Translations under genes and position numbers: made by a program | Assembly (NCBI RefSeq): GCF_007859735.1 | Contig: NZ_SIHI01000001.1 | Span: 1,038,170 to 1,102,169, forward strand | Reading direction: 5' to 3' | DNA: 64,000 bases | DNA from: Thalassoglobus neptunius | GTDB lineage: Bacteria > Planctomycetota > Planctomycetia > Planctomycetales > Planctomycetaceae | Notes under the pieces: generated by a model | The model's database searches: none | What the model saw: the letters and a program-made list of their open reading frames with translations, nothing else | Told to the model about the DNA's origin: nothing | Shown here: positions 37,451 through 47,520 of the stretch, piece after piece | How positions within the stretch are numbered: position 1 is the first letter of the stretch | How the letters are laid out: each line of letters opens with the position of its first letter

Positions 37451-38431
37451 CTAGTTATTGTCGAGTCGCACACGTGGATCAACGACCGCGTAAAACACAT
37501 CGGCCAACAACTGGGAGATCAGGGTCATCACCGAATAAACAAGTGTGATTCCCATCACAACGGGATAGTCCCGTTCGGTGATTGATTGCAGGAGTTCCAG
37601 ACCCATTCCCGGCCAGGAGAAAATTCCTTCAATGATCACTGATCCACTGACAAGGCTCGGCAAAGTAAGTCCGACGAGCGTCACGAATGGGATGAGTGTG
37701 TTTCGAAAAGCGTGTTGCCACATGACTCTTCGCGGCGACAGGCCTTTGGCTTTCGCTGTTCGAATGTAGTCCTGCCGAAGCACTTCCTGCAGGTTCGCTC
37801 GCACGAATCGAGAATCGTAGGCGAGGCTTCCATACGTCAGGCAGATGACGGGCAGAAACGCATGCCACAGATAGTCGAAGACTTGCTGGGTCGACGACAT
37901 CGAGTTGTGGGTGTTGCTTTGAATTCCCTCGAGCGGAAACCATTCCCAGTACACAGCCAGCCAGAGTTGGAGGAAGAGCGCAGCGACGAAACTCGGAAGC
38001 GAATAGAGCATGTAGAGAATCGTGCTGAGAATCCGTTCATTCCTCGATCCGGCATTGGCTCCTGCGTAAATTCCGAGGGGAATGGACAAGAGAAAGGCCA
38101 GAAACAGAGACGGAACCGACAAAAGCAATGTTGGTCCGAGCCGATCGAAGATGACTCGCGTGACTCCGATTTTCTGCTTGTAGGATCGTCCAAGGTCCCC
38201 TTGAACCGCATTTCCCAACCAGTGCACGTAAGCGAGTGGCCAGGGCTTATCGAGGCCGTAGGCGGCTTCGAGTTGGGCGATGCGTTCTTTGGAGAATTGG
38301 ACCTCCGGATCCTGCAAGTCCATCGTGATCGGTGTTCCGGGCATGTTCCGGATCAAGCCGAAGATGATGAACGTGATAAGCATCAGTGTCACGACACCAA
38401 TGGCGATTCGTCGAACGAGAAACGAAATCAT
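37451..38431 (-). CDS. Peptide ABC transporter permease (OppB/DppB type)
   Basis: The 326-residue protein has six membrane segments and the OppB family landmarks: RRIAIGVVTLMLITFIIFGL at the N-terminus, a DKPWPLAYVHWLG segment, LLLSVPSLFLAFLLSIPLG, and the EAA loop RTAKAKGLSPRRVMWQHAFRN. It then continues IIEGIFSWPGMGLELLQSITERDYPVVMG and the C-terminal DPRVRLDNN. It pairs with the OppC-like permease to form the membrane pore. It lies 41 bases after the binding-protein gene. No gene for an Opp ATPase is present on either side, so the ATPases must be supplied from elsewhere or shared. Confidence 0.93.
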   Translation of the reverse strand: MISFLVRRIAIGVVTLMLITFIIFGLIRNMPGTPITMDLQDPEVQFSKERIAQLEAAYGLDKPWPLAYVHWLGNAVQGDLGRSYKQKIGVTRVIFDRLGPTLLLSVPSLFLAFLLSIPLGIYAGANAGSRNERILSTILYMLYSLPSFVAALFLQLWLAVYWEWFPLEGIQSNTHNSMSSTQQVFDYLWHAFLPVICLTYGSLAYDSRFVRANLQEVLRQDYIRTAKAKGLSPRRVMWQHAFRNTLIPFVTLVGLTLPSLVSGSVIIEGIFSWPGMGLELLQSITERDYPVVMGITLVYSVMTLISQLLADVFYAVVDPRVRLDNN

Positions 38432-38472
38432 GAATTCGACCGGCTAAGAGCGAACAGGCGGGCGGGAAATCA

Positions 38473-40506
38473 CTATTGGGCGGTTGCCCAGATAGAGTCG
38501 AATCCGGGGGAATAGTGGTAGGGACCACGAGGACTGAACTTGTACCCGCGAAGTCTCTTGTTGTAGGCGTAGAAAGCTCCTCGATAGAAGAGCCAGCAAT
38601 AGGGCTGTTCTTCCCAGAGAATCTCATCAATCTCGCGGTAATACTCGGCACGCACATCGCGATCGAGTTCGACTTTCGCCTTGTCGAAGAGTTCATCCAC
38701 ACGCTTGTTCGAATACTGGACGTAGTTTCGACCTTCGTCTGTTTTGAAGATGTTCTCGGTCGTCCAGGGATCGGTTCCGGTTCCCCATCCTCCGAAGAGT
38801 GCCTGAAACTCGTGCTTCGAGGTTTTGTCTTGAACAACCGTAAACTCTGTCGGCATGACGTTGCACTTCACCCCAATTCGTTGAAGCGTCGTTGACAGCG
38901 AGTTGCAGACATCCACTCTCCAGGGTTGATTGGGGGTCAGCATTGTGAACTGAAAAGGAATCTTCTTTCCATTCACAACCTTGTCTCGGATGCCATCCTG
39001 ATCGGTGTCTTTCCAGCCAGCCTCTTCCAGAAGTGCGACTGCTTTCTTCAGATCCTGCTTGTAGGGAGCCCGTGGTTCTTCGGGACCCATCCAGGAATCG
39101 GGATGAAACTCGCTCGAGCACGCAGGCCAAAGTCCATAAAGCAGCGTATTGAGGATGTAGTCATAGTCGACGGCATATGCCATCGCTTTTCGAACACGCA
39201 AGTCCGAAAAGTAAGGAGTCTTCATGTTCCAGCCGAAGAAGTAGTACACCCACTGAGTTCCGCGGACTTTTGTGTTCAGCCGATAGAATTCGGGCTCGGT
39301 GGTCTGATTGACCCATTGAGCTGGCTGAAGCTCCAGGTCATCAATGTCGCCACGATTCAGTGCGAGCAGCTGGGTATTCGGATCGGTGATGACTTTAAAG
39401 CGGACGGTTTTGAAGTGCGGCTTGCGACGAACCTGCTCTCCGTTGTGCATGTACCAGTCGTCACGTCGCTCGAGGACGATTTCTGATTTCGAACGACTCT
39501 TCACGATGTAAGGGCCGCCGCAGACTGGTTTTTGTTCCAACTTAATGTGCTCGTCGGAATCGGCCATTGTTTTGTCGTCTTTGATCGTTTCCTCATAAAC
39601 GTGTTTCGGAATGATCGGGAAGTTGCAGTTCCAGACGTTCGTCGCCAGAGAATGCTTATGGAAGATCACGAAGGTGCGTTCGTCGTAGGCTTTGATTCCA
39701 AGGATATCGTCCATCCCGGTGCGCACAGCGGGGATGGGAATTTCTTCGTCGAGAATCGTGTGATAGGAAAACTCGACATCATAAGCGCTGACTGGTGTTC
39801 CGTCTGACCAGGTGATGTCGTCTCGGATCACGACTTTGTCGAAACGCATGTCCTCGCTGGTTTGCCACGAATCGACATACTCAGCAACAGCGAACGGGTC
39901 CATATTCCAGTCGAAGCTGAAGAAGCCGAGGCCGATCATCCCGACGACATCACCCTCCACTGTTGAGCTTTGCATCAACGGATTCAGCGATTTCACTTCC
40001 GAGGGAAGGTGCCGCACGATCTCAGTTGAGAAGTCTGCGTCTTCGTCTGTCGCATACAGCTGACCGAGCGAACTGAGAATCTTTTCGTTGTTCTCGTCGG
40101 AATCGTTCTTCAGCTTCAAAGCTTCTTCGACGCTGACTTCCGGAGGATGGTCCTTCAGATATTCGCGATAAAGCTCCAGCGAGTCGATCACCGGACTGTC
40201 GACCCATGTGACCTGCTGATCGAGTTCATCAAGCGTGGCGGGAGGATCGAAAACCTGCTCAGGTTCTGAAGCAGCGATGGCTCCCGAAGAGATTGAGCCA
40301 TCGGCGAATTCGGAGCGGAGCTCAGCGATCAGTTCCGATTTCAGCTCTTCTTTCATCTCTCCGAGGAGAGTTCTCAGCTGTTCCTCTTGTTTTTCCTGAT
40401 TCTCAAGGACTTCCCGGTAATTCGGGGCCTTGGGGCATCCAGAAGCAAACATCACTGAGAAACACAGGAAAACCCGAAGCGAGTTCGAGGCCAGACGACT
40501 GTGCAT
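38473..40506 (-). CDS. Lipoprotein peptide-binding protein of an ABC importer (family 5)
   Basis: The 677-residue protein has a lipoprotein signal with lipobox FASGC (Cys24). A charged coiled-coil segment covers about 28-72, and from about 130 comes the family 5 solute-binding fold. Recognisable phrases are SEVKSLNPLMQSS, the GTPVSAYDVEFSYHTI segment, KPVCGGPYIVKSR, DLRVRKAMAYAVDYDYILN and EILWEEQPYCWLFYRG. The added coiled coil between the lipid anchor and the fold is unusual and may lift the domain from the membrane. At 677 residues it is longer than typical OppA (about 540). It heads the cluster and is followed by both permeases. Confidence 0.92.
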   Translation of the reverse strand: MHSRLASNSLRVFLCFSVMFASGCPKAPNYREVLENQEKQEEQLRTLLGEMKEELKSELIAELRSEFADGSISSGAIAASEPEQVFDPPATLDELDQQVTWVDSPVIDSLELYREYLKDHPPEVSVEEALKLKNDSDENNEKILSSLGQLYATDEDADFSTEIVRHLPSEVKSLNPLMQSSTVEGDVVGMIGLGFFSFDWNMDPFAVAEYVDSWQTSEDMRFDKVVIRDDITWSDGTPVSAYDVEFSYHTILDEEIPIPAVRTGMDDILGIKAYDERTFVIFHKHSLATNVWNCNFPIIPKHVYEETIKDDKTMADSDEHIKLEQKPVCGGPYIVKSRSKSEIVLERRDDWYMHNGEQVRRKPHFKTVRFKVITDPNTQLLALNRGDIDDLELQPAQWVNQTTEPEFYRLNTKVRGTQWVYYFFGWNMKTPYFSDLRVRKAMAYAVDYDYILNTLLYGLWPACSSEFHPDSWMGPEEPRAPYKQDLKKAVALLEEAGWKDTDQDGIRDKVVNGKKIPFQFTMLTPNQPWRVDVCNSLSTTLQRIGVKCNVMPTEFTVVQDKTSKHEFQALFGGWGTGTDPWTTENIFKTDEGRNYVQYSNKRVDELFDKAKVELDRDVRAEYYREIDEILWEEQPYCWLFYRGAFYAYNKRLRGYKFSPRGPYHYSPGFDSIWATAQ

Positions 40507-40680
40507 ATGGCTTGCATCCTTTCCGACGACTTTTGCAATCCGTTTTCGCTGCTCAATTCCATACTGACTGCGAGCGTGCTGTCACAGTATCGAACTGAGA
40601 CGATTCTTGAAACGGTTGTAAAGAATTCTGTCACACGCTGTCCACACGAACAAGAGTGAACACTCTCATAAAGCTGAATG

Positions 40681-40717
40681 AAAACTCCCCAACCGTTTCG
40701 GAAAACGGCCGAGGAGT
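40681..40717 (-). terminator. Probable terminator after the DUF1080 gene
   Basis: On the minus strand the segment pairs ACTCC with GGAGT and, inside it, CCGTTT with AAACGG, and ends in TTTT. It lies about 37 bases after the DUF1080 stop. The T-run is short, so efficiency is uncertain. Confidence 0.5.
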
Positions 40718-40753
40718 CGAATCATCGAAGTCAACACTTTGGGTGCTGAGGAG

Positions 40754-42058
40754 TTATGGGAGTTCTTTGATCAGGATATCGCGGAACTCGACAGCATCTC
40801 CATGACCGGCGAAACCCAAATGTCCCGATTCGAGATCTTTCCCCGGATGAGCCGAGTCAGCCATGTATTCGGTAATCTCGCTGAGATCGGTGTCGAGGAT
40901 CTTGTTGCCGTTCAGTTCGACAATAATCCGTGAGCCGTCGACGGTCACTTCCTGATAGTTCCACTCGCCCGGTTCTCGAAGATATCCTCTTGCAGCTGCG
41001 GCCATGCCGTAAGCGGATCCGTGATATTGTCGGGGATCAAGCTTCGCATATTTCGGATGTTCTGAATCGAGAACCTGCAATTCGGTCATTCCGTCATAAG
41101 CCGGGTTTCCGCTTCCGGGGTAACGAATCGCGAGGCCATTGTTTCCGCCTTCAGGGATTTTGATCTGCAGAGCGACTTTGAAGTTCTTGTATTCTTTCTC
41201 GGTGAATAGATTTCCGCCGGTCTTCGGTTGGCAGCGAATCGCTCCTTCGAAGACCTCGTAGTTGTCCGTCGCACCGGCCCAACCGGTCAGGTCTTTTCCA
41301 TTGAAGATTGGTTCGAAACCTTCTTCACGCTCTTCAACGAGAATGGCGGTCGCTTCTTCCGGAGTGAATTCCTTGATCGCGATATTTCGCCACTGAATTT
41401 CTCCTCCGTGCGTCTGCAACTGAATTTGTCCGGTCGGTCGCAGCGGGATGAGACGGTCCTTATCCCAGTAGTTTTCCATCAATGCGTTCTTGACGACTTG
41501 TTCCCCGTTCAGCCAGATGCTCGTGCGTGCTCCGATCTGACGAATTTTGAAGGTATTCCATTCCCCGAACGGCTTGTCCATCAGCTTGGATGGATCTTTC
41601 CCGGGAGTCCCGGCAGAGTTGTTCCAGAGACCTCCTGAACCGAGATTCGCTCCCAGCTTGAATTTGTTTTCGTCGGTAGAATCCCAGATTTGGACCTGTG
41701 GAGAGTTCTTCAGATAGATGCCACTGTCAGCACCGGGAACGGTTTTGTAGTCGATGAGCAGTTCGAAATCGCGGAACGAATCATCCGTGGTCAGATAAGC
41801 CCCGTGTCCATCGTTGATGATGGCTCCGTCGACGACCCGCCAGTGTTCTGAAACGGATTGATTCCATTCATCAAGTTTGGCTTCCCGTTCAGCTTCGGGC
41901 ATTGCCTCCAACTGATCAGGATTGAAATGCGGCATCCCGTGCCAACCGGTGAAATCTTTTCCATTGAATAGCGGTCGATAACCATCTTCTGCAGCGAGCG
42001 AGAAGGAAGTCGCCGATAGAACGGCACTGGTCAAAGCGAGAATGGCGATGTTTCGCAA
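40754..42058 (-). CDS. Exported double DUF1080 (3-keto-disaccharide hydrolase-like) protein
   Basis: The 434-residue protein has a signal peptide (LRNIAILALTSAVLSATSFSLA) and two copies of DUF1080, a concanavalin-like beta-sandwich found in huge numbers in planctomycetes and linked to glycan or keto-disaccharide hydrolysis. Domain 1 (about 28-215) begins with FNGKDFTGWHG. Domain 2 (about 222-434) begins with FNGKDLTGWAG. Both end in EFTPEE- or HGDAVEF-type strands. The start is a TTG at 42058, since AGGAG lies seven bases upstream and the signal peptide begins there; an ATG at 42229 would need a long unlikely leader. It is divergent from the next gene. Confidence 0.88.
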   Translation of the reverse strand: MRNIAILALTSAVLSATSFSLAAEDGYRPLFNGKDFTGWHGMPHFNPDQLEAMPEAEREAKLDEWNQSVSEHWRVVDGAIINDGHGAYLTTDDSFRDFELLIDYKTVPGADSGIYLKNSPQVQIWDSTDENKFKLGANLGSGGLWNNSAGTPGKDPSKLMDKPFGEWNTFKIRQIGARTSIWLNGEQVVKNALMENYWDKDRLIPLRPTGQIQLQTHGGEIQWRNIAIKEFTPEEATAILVEEREEGFEPIFNGKDLTGWAGATDNYEVFEGAIRCQPKTGGNLFTEKEYKNFKVALQIKIPEGGNNGLAIRYPGSGNPAYDGMTELQVLDSEHPKYAKLDPRQYHGSAYGMAAAARGYLREPGEWNYQEVTVDGSRIIVELNGNKILDTDLSEITEYMADSAHPGKDLESGHLGFAGHGDAVEFRDILIKELP

Positions 42059-42444
42059 AGCGGAACTCCTCAGTCTTGGTGAAAGACAAACGGGCGGGCG
42101 AGTCGATGAACGATTTTCACCGTACTTCGAGCTTGCAGCGTAGTCAAACCTGCTGCAACTTGCGACGCAACCGAACAGTTCAAGGAGTGTGAATTCGAGG
42201 GAGAACTGATCAGATTGGTGTTGTGGCAATTCGACAAAGTGGCATATCTTGCCGGTCTCAACGTTGAATTCGTCGTCACGTGAGATTGTGATCGACTGGA
42301 GCCGGACCCGTTGCTCCTGACGGATTCAGTGTGTGAACTGATTCAAAGAGTTGAGTCGGTTCACCACCCTAAAAAAACGGGATGCCTTTGCCGGATGACA
42401 TGGACGGATGGCAAGGCATGTGCAATGCATGGAGGTCTCGCACG
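42059..42444. other. Divergent intergenic region
   Basis: These 386 bases separate the DUF1080 gene from the secreted-protein gene. I see no gene and no clear promoter consensus. A GGAGGT ribosome-binding site at 42431-42436 serves the plus-strand gene. Confidence 0.45.
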
Positions 42445-43302
42445 ATGGGCAAGATCGGTAGTTCAATACTTACATTCTTGCTGTCAGTTCCACTCACAGC
42501 AGTGACACTGGTGGCGATATTTGGCGTCCCACAATCCGCACAACTCAGTGCTGCGCCTGATGAAGAGGTCGTTCTACGAGACCCGTTTCATGAAGGGGAT
42601 CAGTGGGCAAGCGACAGCCAACTCGGCCAGCCCGCTCAGTTCCGTCAGCCGTCTGCAAGCCGGCCTCAGCTGCACTTTGGTGAGTCCCAAACAGGTGAGT
42701 CGAATGCCCCGGCGTTCGGGAGTGCGCAAACAACGCAAGCTGGCAATTCTGTAGGAAATCATGCTCCGGAATGGGGCCATCCTCAGGACACTCCTGCTCG
42801 TGATCCTTACTCCGCTCCGGCTGATCATTCCAGCAATTCGGCTCAAATGCGAAACCCCTTCGCTCAGCAGGATGCGGTTGGACACACTCCGGAATCTTTT
42901 CGACAGCAAGGGCATGCAGCTCCGAATCCAGCGACAAGTTTCCCAGTTTCCTACGGAGACGCCACAACTCTGGCTTCCAACGAGAGTGCTTCTCTCGGGG
43001 AATCACGACACATCCCACGCGAAACCGGTATTCAACTCTTGTCCTGGCAGGATGCAGCCAATCGTCTCGCGGACTTGGGAATCGAGAACTATCACCTGGA
43101 ATCGGGAGCCAATCCCGGAACCTTTCTCTTCGTTTGCCTGTATCGCCCCGCTGCCACTCCTTCAGTGACCCATCGATTTGAAGCGGAAGGTAATGATCCT
43201 CTCGTCGCTGTGAATCAGGTCATCACAAAAGTGAACGATTGGATTGCTGGCAACTATGCCGCTCAGGCTTACTCGAACGCAGCACCGCGATTCACAAGAT
43301 GA
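42445..43302 (+). CDS. Exported or membrane-anchored protein with disordered Gln/Ser/Pro-rich middle
   Basis: I do not recognise this 285-residue protein. GGAGGT stands eight bases before the ATG at 42445, which sets the start. The first 35 residues hold one hydrophobic segment that may be a signal peptide or anchor. Residues about 40-190 are low in complexity and rich in Gln, Ser, Pro, Asn and Ala. The last 95 residues look folded (LLSWQDAANRLADLGIENYHLE, FLFVCLYRP, VITKVNDWIAGNYA) and may form a small alpha/beta domain. The gene lies upstream of scpB in the same direction after a 132-base gap. No cleavage or binding motif is visible. Confidence 0.65.
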   Translation: MGKIGSSILTFLLSVPLTAVTLVAIFGVPQSAQLSAAPDEEVVLRDPFHEGDQWASDSQLGQPAQFRQPSASRPQLHFGESQTGESNAPAFGSAQTTQAGNSVGNHAPEWGHPQDTPARDPYSAPADHSSNSAQMRNPFAQQDAVGHTPESFRQQGHAAPNPATSFPVSYGDATTLASNESASLGESRHIPRETGIQLLSWQDAANRLADLGIENYHLESGANPGTFLFVCLYRPAATPSVTHRFEAEGNDPLVAVNQVITKVNDWIAGNYAAQAYSNAAPRFTR

Positions 43303-43434
43303 GTCCTTTGTTCGCTCTTTTCGCTGGCTCAATCTGGTGAATGGAATCGTTGATCGAATCACTTTCGGAGAGAGCTTAAGAAGATTCGAATCATTGAACC
43401 TTTCGAACTGCTTCGCTCTTCTGAAAGAGGATGA

Positions 43435-44322
43435 ATGAATTCGCGTTCGAATTGGCAGACTCTTCGAAGTGGAAGTATTCGCGAGATGACCCCTTTTCAG
43501 AAGAACGCACTCCAACCGGGAAAGACTGCGGATTTTCGTTCCGCGAATGGCGCCGTTGGTTGGAACTGGCGTCGACACCTCAAGAGAGAGTCAGCGGAAT
43601 CGGTCACGATCGATCCGCAAATGGCCGGGCATCGTACTCCCAAGATGGCACGCGTTGAAGCAGCACTCTTCGTTGCAGATTCCGCACTCTCTGCGAGAAA
43701 ACTGAGTCAGGTTGCGATGCTCGCCGACTACAAGGAAGCGCTTTCGGTGATCGAAACGCTGAACAACCTGTACGACGTGGCGGGGTCGGCATTTCGAATC
43801 GAACGTGTTGCATCCGGCTTCAAGCTGTTGACGCGTGCTCAACTTTCCGTCTGGCTGGATCGGGTTCACAGTCGTCAGGCTCACCTCAAGCTTTCCCCGC
43901 CTGCGATGGAAACGCTCACGATTATCGCCTATCGGCAACCATGCACTCGCGCGGATGTCGAAGCCATTCGAGGAGTCCAGGCTTCCGAGATGATCAAACA
44001 GCTGCTCGACAAGAATCTTGTCCGAGTCGTCGGCGAAGATGACTCGCTCGGTCGTCCGTATCTTTATGGGACGACGCGTCTCTTTCTGGAGAGTTTCGGC
44101 CTCTCGAACGTCAACGACCTTCCAATGTCGGAACTGATGAAACCGAAGGAAACCGAAACGGAAGAAGTCAGCGAGTCGGAAGCTCAAGAATCGGAAGCGG
44201 ATGAGTCGGAGAGTGATGGGACACTCAAACTCGATGCCACTGACCCGAACTCAGGGGAGTTAGGGGGGGCAGGGGAGTGCTCGCAATCGGACGACGAAGA
44301 CGACGATCAGGCTGCCGCGTAA
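43435..44322 (+). CDS. scpB: Segregation and condensation protein B (ScpB)
   Basis: ScpB is the winged-helix subunit of the SMC-ScpA-ScpB chromosome condensin. The 295-residue protein has the family core at about 70-225: KMARVEAALFVADSALSARKLSQ, the LTIIAYRQPCTRADVEAIRGVQ segment, LLDKNLVRVVGEDDSLGRPYLYGTT and FLESFGLSN. It is longer than usual (about 180-200) because of a 70-residue polar N-terminus and an acidic tail of about 60 residues rich in Glu, Ser and Asp. The ATG at 43435 has GAAAGAGG upstream. scpA is not next to it, unlike in many genomes. Confidence 0.92.
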   Translation: MNSRSNWQTLRSGSIREMTPFQKNALQPGKTADFRSANGAVGWNWRRHLKRESAESVTIDPQMAGHRTPKMARVEAALFVADSALSARKLSQVAMLADYKEALSVIETLNNLYDVAGSAFRIERVASGFKLLTRAQLSVWLDRVHSRQAHLKLSPPAMETLTIIAYRQPCTRADVEAIRGVQASEMIKQLLDKNLVRVVGEDDSLGRPYLYGTTRLFLESFGLSNVNDLPMSELMKPKETETEEVSESEAQESEADESESDGTLKLDATDPNSGELGGAGECSQSDDEDDDQAAA

Positions 44323-44427
44323 AATCAGCGTCCACACGTCAGTCAGTGTTCAACAGTATTCATACGTTGCTGAGAGAAGCGTGTCGCGTGACGAGTTTCA
44401 TCGATTCGAAGATGAGCCCGCTGACGC

Positions 44428-46083
44428 CTATCGCACCGCAATTCTTGCAGTTGGAGAGGCACTGTTCGCTTCGAAAGCGACAGGATCTTCACTTTCCACA
44501 CGCGGTGAGACGACAGCCCAATGCACAGTGATCGGGGCCTGATCGGCTGAAGTTTGCCATTGAAGCATCAGCGGCTGCGTTCCGTAATGAATCTGCTCGG
44601 ACAGATCGACACCGAGTTTCGTCGAGAGAGCATCGAGCGTGTACTGATCGGAAGTTTCATCATTCCAGAGAAGGATGCCTCCAGTTTTTACAAGATCTCG
44701 ATGTGACAACCCGGAGCTGCGTTTGGGGTCGAGTTCGCTGAATGCCAAAGGGCGATGAAATGTTCCGTTGTACCAGCTCGCGTTTTGAGCAAGTTTGGCC
44801 GTTCCACCGATGATTTTCAGCGGCCGTTCGAAATTCTGATCCGTCCAGATTTTGCGGACCTGTTGAGCAAGGTCTCGCCCCGGAAAGTGAACACTTGAGG
44901 GAGGCGTCGACGTGATCATTTTCGGCATCATGGTGTTGATCGTGACAAGTAGAGCCGCAAAAGCTCCCACTGCGGCCCCGCAGCTGAGAAGGACTCGTCG
45001 CCACGAGGTTTTCGACTCTCGCAAGTCGCACCACAGCAAAATCGACAGTCCGGCAAACGTCCACAACGTCAGGCCTGTCGCTCCCAGATCGACACCAACC
45101 AGCCCGGCCAGAACGAGCATCGATGCAGCAGGCAGAAGTGTGACAACCAAAAGATACTGCTTCGCGAAGTCCTGATTTTCCTTCTCGTAGTTCGATTCGT
45201 CGCTGAACTGGACCGCCTGAATCATCGGAAGAAGCAGCAATGCGATCGGGACGACCGCCAGAAGTTGTCGAATGATAAATCGAAGGGCGAAAACAACATG
45301 AGCGCTGAGAGAATCCCAGCTGTGGAGGGATGTCGAAAACGTTTGAAAGTCATTCGACCAGGACCAGAACAGGTGCGGAGCAACGATCAGACCGGCGGTC
45401 AGAATGGCGAGAAATGGCCACGAAGTATCCCAGCATCGCCGGGCTTTGTAATTCATCAACGAGAAAGCACACATCGCCCAGAACAAAAGAACGGTGCTGT
45501 AGTGGCACAAGATTCCCAGTCCGAGGAGAACACCGAGAACAACCCAGTCGCGGCGATTTTCCAGTTGAAATGCTTTGTAAGCGGCCACAATGGAAAGGGC
45601 CCAGAGGGCTCCCGCCAGATGAGCACTCGTCAACGCCGAAGAGCCGATCGTGAAGAAGAAGCATCCTTCCAGCACAAGCGCTCCGCAAATGGCTGTCCAG
45701 GGATGAAGGAACTCTCGTCCAAGTTTCCACGCTGCCCAAAGGCATGTCGCGATACACAATTGAGCAATTAAATACGCAGGCCAAGCAGCTGGGGCAAAGA
45801 CCGCAGAGACGATGGACATCACCCAGATGGAAAGCGGCGGCTGATCGAAGTAGCCCCAGGCTGGCGACTGGCCGAGCGTCAGAATTTCAAGGGTTTCGTC
45901 CGGAAGATTCGGCTGAGTGATCGTGGACAGAACCGTCCAGAAAACAACATGGATGCCGAGAAGGATGTAGAAGAAGCGAATCGTCGGGTCGCGATTCTCG
46001 TCGTTTTCTTGATGGGTCTTCTGGTGAAACGCGTCGACAATTCGAGTGACGTGTTTGAATTTCTGCGTGTAGGCTTGGCTCAT
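44428..46083 (-). CDS. GT39/ArnT-like polytopic glycosyltransferase
   Basis: The 551-residue protein has about eleven hydrophobic segments and a GT-C layout. The first extracytoplasmic loop carries LPDETLEIL and YFDQPPLSIWVM, the place where ArnT/PMT-type enzymes have their catalytic acidic residue and the conserved PPL motif. Further GT-C text is HYSTVLLFWAM. The C-terminal 150 residues are soluble and probably periplasmic. Such enzymes transfer a sugar from a polyprenyl phosphate donor to lipid A or protein; here the acceptor is unknown. The ATG at 46083 (MSQAY) is preferred over the ORF-opening codon at 46176. Lipid A modification fits the presence of waaA in this window, but that is inference. 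Confidence 0.82.
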   Translation of the reverse strand: MSQAYTQKFKHVTRIVDAFHQKTHQENDENRDPTIRFFYILLGIHVVFWTVLSTITQPNLPDETLEILTLGQSPAWGYFDQPPLSIWVMSIVSAVFAPAAWPAYLIAQLCIATCLWAAWKLGREFLHPWTAICGALVLEGCFFFTIGSSALTSAHLAGALWALSIVAAYKAFQLENRRDWVVLGVLLGLGILCHYSTVLLFWAMCAFSLMNYKARRCWDTSWPFLAILTAGLIVAPHLFWSWSNDFQTFSTSLHSWDSLSAHVVFALRFIIRQLLAVVPIALLLLPMIQAVQFSDESNYEKENQDFAKQYLLVVTLLPAASMLVLAGLVGVDLGATGLTLWTFAGLSILLWCDLRESKTSWRRVLLSCGAAVGAFAALLVTINTMMPKMITSTPPSSVHFPGRDLAQQVRKIWTDQNFERPLKIIGGTAKLAQNASWYNGTFHRPLAFSELDPKRSSGLSHRDLVKTGGILLWNDETSDQYTLDALSTKLGVDLSEQIHYGTQPLMLQWQTSADQAPITVHWAVVSPRVESEDPVAFEANSASPTARIAVR

Positions 46084-46520
46084 GATATCCGTTTTCCGAG
46101 CTGTGGCCCCAGTTGGCTCAAAGCTGCAAAAGGTCCATCTTTTTGCGAAATCGAATCGGAGGCGAGAACATTTCACACATTCCTTTGGGATCGCCTGAAG
46201 AGTTCAGCTCAACACAGTCATGTGTCGGACCGCACACGTTTGTGAAAACCAGGTCGAAAACGCTCGCGAAGAGTAACGATCTTTGGAAAAAAACGTCAAG
46301 ATCGGTCCTATTGGGGGGACGGTCCAAGATGGGCAAAGTGTTTATCGGGTCTCTGAAGTAGCCTGATGTTGATCTCTCGGACGCTTTCAAAAGCAAGAGC
46401 TTCGATTCTCGATCGCGTAGGGGCTGACAATATGCCGGTGAGATTCTATTCTCGCCAGTCGCCGAAGAAATCAATTCGACATTACAAGAATCCCGCCGAT
46501 CCGAGCGGTCCGGAGAAGTC
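46084..46520. other. Divergent intergenic region upstream of hisA
   Basis: The 437 bases hold no gene I would support; a minus-strand open frame of 140 codons lacks any domain character. The promoters of the GT39-like gene and hisA must lie here. No convincing operator or attenuator is visible. Confidence 0.45.
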
Positions 46521-47267
46521 ATGGAAATTTTGCCAGCCATTGATCTGAGAAACGGAAAGTGCGTCCGTTTGCGTCAAGGCGATTACAGTCAGGAGACAAT
46601 TTTCGGCGATGATCCCGTCGCGATGGCTCAACGATGGGAGTCTGAGGGAGGCCAGCGATTGCATCTGGTCGATCTCGATGGGGCGAAAGCAGGACGACCG
46701 GTCAATCTCGACGTCATCTCCCGAATCGTTGAAGCGGTGAAGATTCCTTGCCAGCTTGGTGGCGGAATTCGCAGCGAAGAGACAGTCGCAGAGATGTTGA
46801 ACGAGGTCGGAATCGATCGAGTCATCATCGGAACGCAAGCCCTCAAACAGCCGGAGTGGTTTCAGGAAATCTGTGAGAAATTCCCGCACAAATGTTGCTT
46901 GGGGCTCGATGCAAGAGACTCGATGGTAGCTACCGAAGGCTGGCTGGATGTCTCGGAAACGTCCGCGCTCGAACTGGCGAATTGTTTCGTTGGTGTCCCG
47001 CTTGCAGCCGTGATTTATACCAACATCGCCAATGATGGAATGATGCAGGGAATCGATGACGGAACGATGTCCGATTTTGTCGAGCTGGCGAAACGCGGAT
47101 TCCCAGTGATTGCTTCAGGTGGTGTGACGACAATCGAGGACATTGTCCGCCTGAACGAACTCTCGAAACAGCATCCGAATCTGGTCGGAGCAATTACCGG
47201 TCGGGCGATCTACGAAGGAAAAATCGATCTGGCAGAAGCTGTCCGGATCACCGCTTCGAACGAATAA
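46521..47267 (+). CDS. hisA: Phosphoribosyl-formimino-AICAR isomerase HisA
   Basis: HisA opens the ProFAR ring in histidine synthesis. The 248-residue TIM-barrel protein is full length. It has [18 protein letters not shown] with catalytic Asp8, LVDLDGAK, the phosphate-binding QLGGGIRS, the second catalytic Asp130 in [19 protein letters not shown] and the second phosphate site ASGGV. The substitution of Asn for the usual Asp in TDI (here TNI) is noted but the catalytic Asp is elsewhere. The gene is outside any his operon in this window, followed directly by a noncoding gap and the tRNA-Ser gene on the other strand. Confidence 0.95.
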   Translation: MEILPAIDLRNGKCVRLRQGDYSQETIFGDDPVAMAQRWESEGGQRLHLVDLDGAKAGRPVNLDVISRIVEAVKIPCQLGGGIRSEETVAEMLNEVGIDRVIIGTQALKQPEWFQEICEKFPHKCCLGLDARDSMVATEGWLDVSETSALELANCFVGVPLAAVIYTNIANDGMMQGIDDGTMSDFVELAKRGFPVIASGGVTTIEDIVRLNELSKQHPNLVGAITGRAIYEGKIDLAEAVRITASNE

Positions 47268-47520
47268 CCGATTAGGCGAGCCTCTCGGTTCGCGCCTGAA
47301 CGGGCCAGTCCCGCTTCTATAGGCTGCGTTCACCCACGCGCATCAATCGGCGCAAACAACAATGAAGATGCGCCGTCGACGGTCTCAGACCTGTCAAAAG
47401 TCCCTTGAACTGAATCCGTTGGGCGGGTGCAGAAGAAAGCGGGCGCAGAAGAAAGAAATTGTGACGGAAATCCGTTTGGGAAATCGGGATTCACAAGCGG
47501 GGTGTGAAAAAAGAAAGAAG

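Noticed and set aside
46118-46540. A 140-codon minus-strand frame between the GT39-like gene and hisA.
   Set aside because: It overlaps the hisA start, has no domain and no ribosome-binding site that I can see.
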